7,985 bases of DNA from Planctomycetota bacterium (GTDB lineage: Bacteria > Planctomycetota > Phycisphaerae > Sedimentisphaerales > Anaerobacaceae). Shown here one piece after another: positions 1 to 6,039 of the stretch; position 1 is the first letter of the stretch, and the number at the start of each line of letters is the position of its first letter. The position numbers and the translations under genes were made by a program. The stretch covers positions 1 through 7,985 of the forward strand of contig JAGLTN010000258.1 of the NCBI GenBank assembly GCA_023135255.1, written 5' to 3'. The notes under the pieces are model-generated. The model was not told the DNA's origin, did not search any database, and saw nothing but the letters and a program-made list of their open reading frames with translations.

Positions 1-1468
1 ACCGAATTCATGGAACGTTAACGAAATCGAGCTCTATGACGAAGCTGATAACAAAGTAGAAATCCAACTGATTGATAAAATATCCGAAAGCTTTCCGCTT
101 ATCGAATCCAAAACTGATGGTTGCTGCGTTTATCCAATGACACGCTATATCATCAAAGCCTATTTGAAAGATTTGCCTGGCTATGGCTATAAGACTTTCT
201 TTGTTAAGGGCATCGAAAAGGTAAGATTCCTCCAGCCTAAAACAATGCTTACCGCTCCGCAGACAATGGAAAATAAGTTTATCTCTGTAACTATAAATGC
301 TAACGGCACATTAAAAGTTACCGATAAAGCAAACGGCAGAACTTTCGACAACATGGGGTATTTCCGTGACAACAGCGCTATCGGAAATCCATGGGAACGA
401 ATGAAAACCAAACAGGATTCAACTTTCACTACACTGAATGAAAAAGCGGTTGTTGAATTGATAACCGACGGTGAACTCGAAGCTATATTCAGAGTAACTA
501 TTAACTGGGCTCTGCCGGAAAAAGCGGAAAAAGACGGGTCAAAGAGAAGTGACCACCTCATGCCATTTAAAATAGTCAATACCGTGACATTGCGTAAAGA
601 TCAGAGGTGGGTTGAAATAGGATCCGAAATCTTAAATACATGCGAAGATCACTATCTGGAAATTTCATTCCCAACTACAATGAAAACCGATGACATCTAT
701 GCTCAGGGGCACTTCGATGTCTACAAACGCAGCTTCCTGCCTGTAGATTTTTCAAAATATGATGAGCCGCCACAGAACGAAACCGCAATGGATTCATTCA
801 TTGACGCATCCGATAAGACCAGCGGGTTGGCTATCTTAAACGAAGGCATGAAGGCTTACGAGCCGCATGAAGACCCGGCAAGAACAGTTTCACTCATCGC
901 GTTCAGAGCTTTCCGTTTAAAACTATGTGCCTGCAGCCACTGGACAGACCTCAGCGAAATAGACAAAGATTCACAGATGATCGGACGCCAGTATTGTAAA
1001 TATGCGATCATGCCTCATAGCGGCAACTGGGAAAAAGGCAATGTTTGGCAGGCAGCTGAGCAGTTCAATATGAAACTGCACGCTGGACAAGCTGGCATAA
1101 CAAAGCATGGCGATCAGCCACTGACAAAAAGCTTCCTCGAACTCAAAGATGAGAACCTCCACGTATCAGCAATAAAAAAAGCGGAAGACGGAACAGGTTG
1201 GATAGTTAGGCTGTTTAACCAATCTGATGATAAAGTCAAAAACGCTGTCAGGTTAAACGCCGGCCTGGCTAATCCTAAAGCACAATCACCCGTCGAAAGA
1301 GAAAAGGCTGAATTTGCCCTGCCGACAGATAAATGCTCCGAGTTCTCGAAAGTCCAACTCACCGACCTCGAAGAATTGCCTAAAGAAAATTTGGCAATGG
1401 ATTCTGATGGTTGGGTAAAATTTGAAATTACAGGCAAGAAAATTATGACTTTAAAATTCCTGCCTTAA
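1..1468 (+). CDS. GH38 alpha-mannosidase, C-terminal part (5' truncated by the window edge)
   Basis: The open frame enters at base 2 with no stop upstream of the first internal ATG (137), so that ATG is not the true start. About 488 residues are visible, ending at TAA 1466-1468. Family features seen: a PNSW motif at the very start, matching the N-P-x-S-W that opens the beta-sandwich region of GH38; PGYGYKTFFV (nt 176-205), which resembles the PalGyktY stretch; NKFISVTINANGTLKVTDK (from nt 272); NPWERM; a FDVYKRSF segment (nt 716-739); and YAIMPHSGNWEKGN near nt 1001-1042, equivalent to the conserved 'pH.g.w' segment. GH38 enzymes are retaining alpha-mannosidases. Their Asp nucleophile and zinc site lie in the N-terminal barrel, which is outside this window, so catalytic competence and any signal peptide cannot be judged. 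It is followed by a terminator and converges on ubiE. Substrate (mannan, N-glycan, mannosylated algal glycan) cannot be read from this part. Confidence 0.85.
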   Translation, partial: PNSWNVNEIELYDEADNKVEIQLIDKISESFPLIESKTDGCCVYPMTRYIIKAYLKDLPGYGYKTFFVKGIEKVRFLQPKTMLTAPQTMENKFISVTINANGTLKVTDKANGRTFDNMGYFRDNSAIGNPWERMKTKQDSTFTTLNEKAVVELITDGELEAIFRVTINWALPEKAEKDGSKRSDHLMPFKIVNTVTLRKDQRWVEIGSEILNTCEDHYLEISFPTTMKTDDIYAQGHFDVYKRSFLPVDFSKYDEPPQNETAMDSFIDASDKTSGLAILNEGMKAYEPHEDPARTVSLIAFRAFRLKLCACSHWTDLSEIDKDSQMIGRQYCKYAIMPHSGNWEKGNVWQAAEQFNMKLHAGQAGITKHGDQPLTKSFLELKDENLHVSAIKKAEDGTGWIVRLFNQSDDKVKNAVRLNAGLANPKAQSPVEREKAEFALPTDKCSEFSKVQLTDLEELPKENLAMDSDGWVKFEITGKKIMTLKFLP

Positions 1469-1480
1469 TTAAAAAACCTC

Positions 1481-1511
1481 AAGCCGGCTCTAATTCAGAG
1501 TCGGCTTTTTT
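1481..1511. terminator. Probable bidirectional intrinsic terminator between GH38 gene and ubiE
   Basis: An 11-bp stem (1481-1491 with 1497-1507, one G-T wobble) encloses the 5-nt loop AATTC. On the plus strand it leads into a T run at 1506-1511, 13 nt after the GH38 stop. On the minus strand the hairpin starts just after the ubiE stop (1510-1512) and is followed, after a 4-nt gap, by six T (complement of A 1471-1476). It therefore probably ends both convergent transcripts; the minus-strand function is less certain because of the gap before the T run. Confidence 0.8.
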
Positions 1512-2214
1512 AATGGCTTTTCGTTGCAATATAAATGGTTACTATTCCCAATGATAAGCTTTCCATTTTGACCTCTAAGTAAGCTTCGGCCATCATAGCT
1601 GCTACTTTCTCAGGCGAAGCAAAACTAACAACAGTGGAATTCAAATACTGGTAAGCTTTCATATTACCCGAAATAGCTCCCCCTGCTATCGGCAATATAT
1701 ATTTAAAATAAAAAAGATAAGCAGCTCTGAACAAAAAATTCCTCGGCAAAGAAAACTCCAATACCAAAGCTTTGCCCCCTGCTTTTAGCACCCTGGAAAT
1801 CTCACTAATACATTTAGTGGTATCAACTGCATTGCGAAGCCCAAACGCCATAGTGACACAATCAAAACTGCCGTTACTAAAAGGCAAACTAAGCAAATCG
1901 CCTTTTTTAAATATTACCTTGTTACCGGCCCCCGCAGCTTCAACTTTCTTTTTGCCGATTTCCATCATCTTCTCTGAAAGGTCAACTCCCGCAACACTGG
2001 CAATATTGCTTTTAGTTTTAATCGCTTCAATCGCAACATCCCCTGTCCCTGTCGCAAGATCAAGAACCCTCAACCCCTCATCGTCGGGGATATAGCTAAC
2101 CAGCCTCTTTCGCCAACTGCGGTCAATACCAAAAGAGATAAGACGATTAACAATATCATAACTTCCCGATATCTCATCAAACGTCCCGGATATCTGGCTT
2201 TTATCACAAATCAT
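1510..2214 (-). CDS. ubiE: Demethylmenaquinone / 2-polyprenyl-benzoquinol C-methyltransferase (UbiE/MenG/COQ5 family)
   Basis: This SAM-dependent enzyme C-methylates the ring in the last step of menaquinone synthesis, and the equivalent step of ubiquinone synthesis. The product is 234 aa, close to the usual family size. Visible motifs: FDEISGSYDIVNRLISFGID (12-31), the N-terminal family signature; VLDLATGTGDV (50-60), the glycine-rich SAM motif I; GVDLS (76-80), ending the second strand with the acidic ribose-binding residue; FGLRNAVD (124-131), typical of UbiE; and RVLKAGGKALVLEFS (141-155), the second family signature. Oddities: the first signature has V where M is usual (YDIVN) and D where H is usual, the second has A where P or V is usual, and the C-terminus ends GIVTIYIATKSH in place of the common GivalH.g.K. 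An in-frame TAA lies a few codons upstream and no better start exists; the Shine-Dalgarno is weak (GGGA about 10 nt before ATG). It follows the DUF5107-TPR gene on the same strand after 108 nt containing repeat copy 1. The quinone actually made is not shown by the sequence. Confidence 0.9.
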   Translation of the reverse strand: MICDKSQISGTFDEISGSYDIVNRLISFGIDRSWRKRLVSYIPDDEGLRVLDLATGTGDVAIEAIKTKSNIASVAGVDLSEKMMEIGKKKVEAAGAGNKVIFKKGDLLSLPFSNGSFDCVTMAFGLRNAVDTTKCISEISRVLKAGGKALVLEFSLPRNFLFRAAYLFYFKYILPIAGGAISGNMKAYQYLNSTVVSFASPEKVAAMMAEAYLEVKMESLSLGIVTIYIATKSH

Positions 2215-2243
2215 TATATACTGATCCCAATTGAATTTTACCC

Positions 2244-2319
2244 TTTATCCGCGGTTAAATAACTTAAAAATAACAAGTTACGGATTTATTCGCGGACATT
2301 TACTACCCTTAAGGGTATA
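2244..2319. repeat. 76-nt structured intergenic element, copy 1
   Basis: It lies between the DUF5107-TPR stop codon (2323) and the ubiE start (2214). It matches copy 2 (5875-5950) without gaps at 54 of 76 positions by hand count. It opens with TTTATCCGCGG, which recurs as TTTATTCGCGG 41 nt later, and ends with the palindrome TACCCTTAAGGGTA plus TA. TCCGCGG (2248-2254) can pair with TCGCGGA (2290-2296) and TTAAA continues the stem after one mismatch. The inner part TAACTT (2260-2265) pairs with AAGTTA (2275-2280), leaving CGGA as a bulge. The last 14 bases form a separate 5-bp stem with a TTAA tetraloop. No T run follows on either strand, so it does not look like a simple terminator. An extra TACCCTT at 2239-2245 could compete for the terminal AAGGGTA. 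Function unknown. Confidence 0.7.
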
Positions 2320-2322
2320 AGC

Positions 2323-5300
2323 TTACTTTTCTTCCAGGTCTTCAAGCATTATAGTTGCCCAAAGGTGGTTTACATCAAGCTTAACAGCATCTTTAAATTC
2401 AACCTTGGCCATTTCAATCTGCCCAAGCCCTTCGTAGCCTAACCCTTTAAAGAAATGCCCCTCTGCCATCCTGGCTTCATCGGTTTCCTGCTCACCAAAC
2501 TTAGCAAAGAAGTCCTGCGCAATTTTCTTTTCGATTTTTTCCTGCCCGGTAATAATCAGCTGTTCAAATATTTCTTTGGCCTTAGCTTCATCATCAAGCC
2601 TGCGCCATGCCAGTCCCTGGAATCCTCTCGACATAGACCAGGGCTCAGTTATAACAAGCTCTGCCGCCTTTTTATAATGCTTAATTGCCTCATCTTTTTC
2701 TCCCATAATATCGTATGCTGTTGCGATATTATAATTAGCCTGAGGCCCCCTCTCATCCGGGATCCTTCTGCCGACTTCCTGATTGACAGGATAAACATCC
2801 GCCTGCTTGAAGTGCTCAAGAGCCTCAGCAAAATCGCCCTGCCGCCATGCACGTCGCCCCATCAGAAGACTATTATTGACGTGGGCATCATGAATATATC
2901 CGCCGCCTTCCCATGTGTGGAAATGATTATTCATTAGAAGTTCTTTTGCACGATCATATCGACCAAGCTGAGTCAGCAGAATTATTTCCTGCGAAAGCGT
3001 TTCATCCCTTTTAACTACAACAGCATGATTAGCCTTTAGAATCTCGAGCCTTTCTTTCGGGTTTTTACCCACCTGCTCATAAAGCTTATCAATCTCATAG
3101 AAAACCCGCGCATCCTGCTTATTATACCTGATAGCTTTTTCATAGCTTGCAATTGCCTTAGGAGCATCTTTTTCAGTTCTGTAATACGCCAGCCCAAGAT
3201 TCCTGTGTATCAGCGGAAACTCACCCTCAAGCTGACGGGATTTCTCCCAATATTTTATTGCAACTTCAGGCTGTTTCTCATAAAGCAGATTGCCCAGATA
3301 ATAAGGTGCTTTGCTGTCAGCTGGGTTATTTTTCATCGCTGCTTTTAAAACATCAATAGTTTCAAGCCTAAACGGGAAACCATAATCGCTCGGCATCTTC
3401 GCTGCCATATGATAATTTAAATTTGCCCTGTCGAGATCACCCCTGGCCTGGTTATAGTAACCTATATAATAGAATACCAGCGGAAAATTGCTTATACCCT
3501 TTTTGTTCCTCTTTGCTGCCCTGCTAAGAACATCAATAGCGTCGTCATACATCCCGCAATTACCGTAATCAACCGCTAAAGTAAGATAAGACTGAACCAC
3601 ATCTCTCATGGTCTTTGCCAGATTTTCAGTAGTCTCAACTGCCAAGCCCTTCCTGCCAATTGCAAACTGACATAGAGCGATCTCATTCATTGCCCGGTAA
3701 TTCAACGGATGCAGATCGAGCAATTCTTCCGCTACACATTTAGCCTTATTAAATTGCCCCAGTTTCCTCAGCAATGACGCCTTAAGAGCAATCGCTTTAA
3801 TATTCTTGACATTAAGTTCAAGACTCTTATCAAGCAGATCTAAAGCAGTAGTAAAATCACCCTTAATGCAGCTCAATTCTGCCAGCTGATAGTATCCGCA
3901 AGCCGTATAAGTATAGTCCCACACTGCTCGATAGAAATTCTTATACGCCTGCTCATACTTACCCTGTGCTCGCAATACCAACCCAAGATAATAATAAGCT
4001 TTGCAATCTATCACCCTGGTATAGTCTTTGCTGATTCTTTTAATAGCGATGTTCAAATGCTCAGCCGCCAGATCATATTCAGCATTGTTATATTCCATCA
4101 GACCAACTATAGTATTAACCCTCGAATCGCCCGCATCCCTTCTGAGTGCTTCTTTGAAATAAGGCATAGGCTTGAGTGCTGAATTATGGAATTGTAAAAT
4201 CCGCAGCCCTGTAAGATAAAGCTCCTCTATTGTTTCAATTTCTTCCGGCGTCAGTGGAGCCTTAACCGTCTCAGGCAAAGGAAGCTTGTCCCAGCCGCTT
4301 CTGTCTATTGGCTTATATGAAATAATCTTTTCATTATCGCTCGTAAACAATTCTGCCTCCAGCTCTGTTTCCTTGATAGAAGAATCAACTCTAATCTCTT
4401 TATAAAACGGATTCGCAGGATCAATATCAATCTTCTTAGCAAAAAGAATCTCACCGTCAGCCCTCAAAACAACTTTAGCTTTTCTAACCGCTGAAGTTGT
4501 ATAAAAACCAAATTTAACAGTATTATCATCTGTAAGCTCAAGGTTAACTGTAGCCTCTTTATTGGCATTTTTAGCACCGCCAATACCTCTTATCGGATAC
4601 CAATACTGATTAATATCCTTAGTTTCATAAGGCTTAAGCCAACTGTAATCAGGCTGATTATCAGAAAAAGTTCCCGCCATCAACTCAATGTACTGACCAT
4701 CACTGTCAGTCAAAATCCTCTCCCATGCCTCGCTCTGCGGGCCAACCCCCCATGTCCAGAATTTCATCCCGGGAGCCAAATGGTGATTAGCTATATGAGT
4801 AACCCCTGCACCAACAGAATGATTGTATCCGGTAAGAAAATCTTCCTGCACGTCATAAGCAAACATGGATATCTGCTCCGGGCTGTTTTTCATCATACTG
4901 ACATCAACCCCGCCCCTGTAATCTATGCCGCAATAAACATCATTTGCTATAGGCCAGTGAATAAACTGATTCTTCGCATGATAAGTAGCGAATTTAACAC
5001 TCGGCGGAAAGATTACCTGGTAATTCTCATCAGTATGAACAGACACATTCGCCCAGAACAAAAATGAATGAGGCAACGCCGTCCTGTTAAAAAATCTCGT
5101 TGTTAATTCATAATACGACTTACCCGGATAAACCGTTATTCCCAATGCCCACTCCATCTGGTCACGCAATTCCTGCTCTGCCATCCACAAAGTCTTGCTG
5201 CCGTCAGGATTTTCAACCATCTTATAATCCATCTCCATAAAAACGTTTGCCCTGTGATGATGCGGGAAATTCCACTCAATGCCGCCTGACATCCACGCAC

Positions 5301-5706
5301 CAAGCATACCAATAAGAGCCGGCTTTACGACATGCTGACTATAAAAATAATTATAATCGTTAGTCTTATCTATCGCCTCGAACACCCTGCCCCCAATTTC
5401 AGGCAAGATACATATTCTTATATTATTAGTTTCAAGGTAGATCGCCTTATACGTCTTCTCACCTTTTTTTGTAGTGATACTATCTGAAAATGGATATGGA
5501 TATATCCTGCCCTGCGCACCCTGATAGGCTCTGCCATTATAAAACATCGGATTCAAATCAGGAGGATTTAATTTATAAGTGGGCAGAACTATGTCCTTTT
5601 CATATATCTTTGCATAAGGCTCATCTGCCGCAAACCCGCCGCATGTAATGGCTGAAACCAAAATTGCTGTTATGATTACTATACTGGAATGTTCTTTCCT
5701 GAACAT
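2323..5706 (-). CDS. Secreted DUF5107 domain protein with C-terminal tetratricopeptide repeats
   Basis: The start is set at 5706, not at the longer in-frame ATG (5739), because GGAGG (5712-5716) sits 5 nt before it and a signal peptide then begins at once. The product is about 1127 aa. Residues 1-26 form a signal peptide (basic FRK, hydrophobic core, G-F-A then ADEP); the Cys at 22 is not in a good lipobox. The DUF5107 region spans roughly 35-350, with LPEIGGRVFEAID (101-113) and SGGIEWNFPHHH (140-151), a motif typical of the family. A short beta-rich segment (about 380-470) follows. From about 485 to the end come TPR-type helical repeats, for example YYYLGLVLRAQGKYEQAY, NLGLAYYRTEKDAPKAIASY and NIATAYDIMGEKDEAIKHY, interrupted near 929-943 by FHTWEGGGYIHDAHV, which also recurs in this family. 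DUF5107 has, to my knowledge, a galactose-mutarotase-like beta-sandwich fold often found near carbohydrate enzymes; its activity is not established here. It is divergent from the GH50 gene, which suggests a role in the same glycan pathway. Confidence 0.88.
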   Translation of the reverse strand: MFRKEHSSIVIITAILVSAITCGGFAADEPYAKIYEKDIVLPTYKLNPPDLNPMFYNGRAYQGAQGRIYPYPFSDSITTKKGEKTYKAIYLETNNIRICILPEIGGRVFEAIDKTNDYNYFYSQHVVKPALIGMLGAWMSGGIEWNFPHHHRANVFMEMDYKMVENPDGSKTLWMAEQELRDQMEWALGITVYPGKSYYELTTRFFNRTALPHSFLFWANVSVHTDENYQVIFPPSVKFATYHAKNQFIHWPIANDVYCGIDYRGGVDVSMMKNSPEQISMFAYDVQEDFLTGYNHSVGAGVTHIANHHLAPGMKFWTWGVGPQSEAWERILTDSDGQYIELMAGTFSDNQPDYSWLKPYETKDINQYWYPIRGIGGAKNANKEATVNLELTDDNTVKFGFYTTSAVRKAKVVLRADGEILFAKKIDIDPANPFYKEIRVDSSIKETELEAELFTSDNEKIISYKPIDRSGWDKLPLPETVKAPLTPEEIETIEELYLTGLRILQFHNSALKPMPYFKEALRRDAGDSRVNTIVGLMEYNNAEYDLAAEHLNIAIKRISKDYTRVIDCKAYYYLGLVLRAQGKYEQAYKNFYRAVWDYTYTACGYYQLAELSCIKGDFTTALDLLDKSLELNVKNIKAIALKASLLRKLGQFNKAKCVAEELLDLHPLNYRAMNEIALCQFAIGRKGLAVETTENLAKTMRDVVQSYLTLAVDYGNCGMYDDAIDVLSRAAKRNKKGISNFPLVFYYIGYYNQARGDLDRANLNYHMAAKMPSDYGFPFRLETIDVLKAAMKNNPADSKAPYYLGNLLYEKQPEVAIKYWEKSRQLEGEFPLIHRNLGLAYYRTEKDAPKAIASYEKAIRYNKQDARVFYEIDKLYEQVGKNPKERLEILKANHAVVVKRDETLSQEIILLTQLGRYDRAKELLMNNHFHTWEGGGYIHDAHVNNSLLMGRRAWRQGDFAEALEHFKQADVYPVNQEVGRRIPDERGPQANYNIATAYDIMGEKDEAIKHYKKAAELVITEPWSMSRGFQGLAWRRLDDEAKAKEIFEQLIITGQEKIEKKIAQDFFAKFGEQETDEARMAEGHFFKGLGYEGLGQIEMAKVEFKDAVKLDVNHLWATIMLEDLEEK

Positions 5707-5711
5707 ACTAA

Positions 5712-5716
5712 CCTCC
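5712..5716 (-). promoter_or_regulatory. Shine-Dalgarno that decides the DUF5107-TPR start
   Basis: GGAGG on the minus strand lies 5 nt before the ATG at 5706. The alternative upstream ATG codons at 5739 and 5718 lack a comparable site and would put 4 to 11 extra residues before the signal peptide. Confidence 0.8.
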
Positions 5717-5755
5717 ATATCATTAATTAAAAATAGCACTCTATACGAATGGATA

Positions 5756-5784
5756 ATACTATTTCAAATACCCCAAATCGTCAA
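5756..5784 (-). promoter_or_regulatory. Sigma70-like promoter of the DUF5107-TPR gene
   Basis: On the minus strand TTGACG (5779-5784) is followed after exactly 17 nt by TAGTAT (5756-5761). This would start transcription near 5749 and give a leader of roughly 40 nt with GGAGG near its end. Match to the consensus is 5/6 at -35 and 4/6 at -10. It is a sequence-based prediction only; other sigma factors are possible. Confidence 0.55.
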
Positions 5785-5825
5785 GCAATATTTACTCTCT
5801 AAACATATAGATAAAAATGCTTGAC
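5780..5825. repeat. Inverted GCTTGAC pair between the divergent promoters
   Basis: GTCAAGC (5780-5786) and GCTTGAC (5819-5825) are perfect inverted copies separated by 32 nt of A+T-rich DNA. Each contains the TTGAC core of a candidate -35 element pointing away from the other. The match may simply reflect two promoters, or may be paired sites for a shared regulator. Confidence 0.5.
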
Positions 5826-5851
5826 TAAACCATATTAAACTGCAATATATA
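5821..5851 (+). promoter_or_regulatory. Weak plus-strand promoter candidate for the GH50 gene
   Basis: TTGACT (5821-5826) is followed by AATATATA (5844-5851). A 17-nt spacer gives a poor -10 (AATATA), and a 19-nt spacer gives a better hexamer (TATATA). If used, the GH50 mRNA would have a leader of about 180 nt containing copy 2 of the 76-nt element and the 9-bp inverted repeat. Confidence 0.3.
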
Positions 5852-5874
5852 CGGATCGTGATTAGTTTTCCTCG

Positions 5875-5950
5875 TTTATTCGCGGGTAAACAATTATAAA
5901 ACTATGTTTTAGAGTTTTTATCGCGAGAATTTATTACCCTGAAGGGTATA
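5875..5950. repeat. 76-nt structured intergenic element, copy 2
   Basis: It has the same length and orientation as copy 1 (2244-2319), with 54 of 76 positions matching and the middle ten bases least conserved. It opens TTTATTCGCGGGTAAAC and ends TACCCTGAAGGGTATA. TTCGCGG (5879-5885) can pair with TCGCGAG (5921-5927), using wobbles at both ends. Inside it, TAAAAC (5897-5902) pairs with GTTTTA (5906-5911) around a TAT loop. The 3' part forms a 5-bp stem with a TGAA tetraloop. It ends 89 nt before the GH50 ATG and begins 169 nt upstream of the DUF5107-TPR start. Confidence 0.7.
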
Positions 5951-5960
5951 TGTGAATAGT

Positions 5961-5990
5961 TTTAACATCTAAAATAAATCTGATGTTAAA
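5961..5990. promoter_or_regulatory. Perfect 9-bp inverted repeat upstream of the GH50 gene
   Basis: TTTAACATC (5961-5969) and GATGTTAAA (5982-5990) are exact inverted copies around a 12-nt A+T-rich spacer, ending 49 nt before the GH50 ATG. There is no T run, so a terminator is unlikely. It could be a dimeric operator or a leader hairpin; the sequence alone does not decide. Confidence 0.5.
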
Positions 5991-6025
5991 TGATAAGATA
6001 CTTTAAAAAAACAGGAAAATACTTC

Positions 6026-6031
6026 AAAGGA
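6026..6031 (+). promoter_or_regulatory. Ribosome binding site of the GH50 gene
   Basis: AAAGGA lies 8 nt before the ATG at 6040. It also settles the frame: the nearer ATG at 6032 overlaps this site and its frame closes after nine codons. Confidence 0.65.
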
Positions 6032-6039
6032 ATGTCAAT

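Larger units (their letters stand above)
5707..6039. other. Divergent intergenic control region
   Basis: This 333-nt A+T-rich gap separates the starts of the DUF5107-TPR gene (minus) and the GH50 gene (plus). No convincing small coding frame or tRNA was seen. It holds, from left to right: the GGAGG ribosome site and promoter of the minus-strand gene, an inverted pair of GCTTGAC words, a weak plus-strand promoter candidate, copy 2 of the 76-nt element, a 9-bp inverted repeat, and the ribosome site of the GH50 gene. These are listed separately. Confidence 0.8.

Noticed and set aside
137..139. ATG at 137 as the true start of the GH38 gene
   Set aside because: The frame is open back to base 2 and encodes family-consistent residues (PNSWNVNEIELYD), so this is an internal Met.
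1772..2095. Plus-strand open frame opposite ubiE
   Set aside because: It lies wholly inside a well-supported gene on the other strand, with low-complexity composition and no recognisable domain.
2244..2319. Copy 1 of the element as a plain intrinsic terminator for the DUF5107-TPR gene
   Set aside because: Neither the palindrome nor the larger hairpin is followed by a T run on the minus strand, and the same element also occurs upstream of genes (copy 2).
5635..5645. Lipobox at Cys22 of the DUF5107-TPR protein
   Set aside because: The residues before the Cys are A-I-T, a poor lipobox, while G-F-A followed by ADEP is a good signal peptidase I site a few residues later.
5707..5739. Longer start for the DUF5107-TPR gene at 5739 (1138 aa)
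   Set aside because: It lacks a ribosome site, would lie only about 10 nt from the predicted transcription start, and adds residues in front of a normal signal peptide; GGAGG supports 5706.
2244..5950. Integron attC-like sites flanking a gene cassette
   Set aside because: GTTAAAT in copy 1 fits GTTRRRY, but copy 2 has no equivalent and no proper paired R boxes are present; no integrase is visible.
2244..5950. Recent transposition or composite mobile element bounded by the two repeats
   Set aside because: The copies differ at about 22 of 76 positions, show no target duplication or terminal inverted repeats, and no transposase lies between them.
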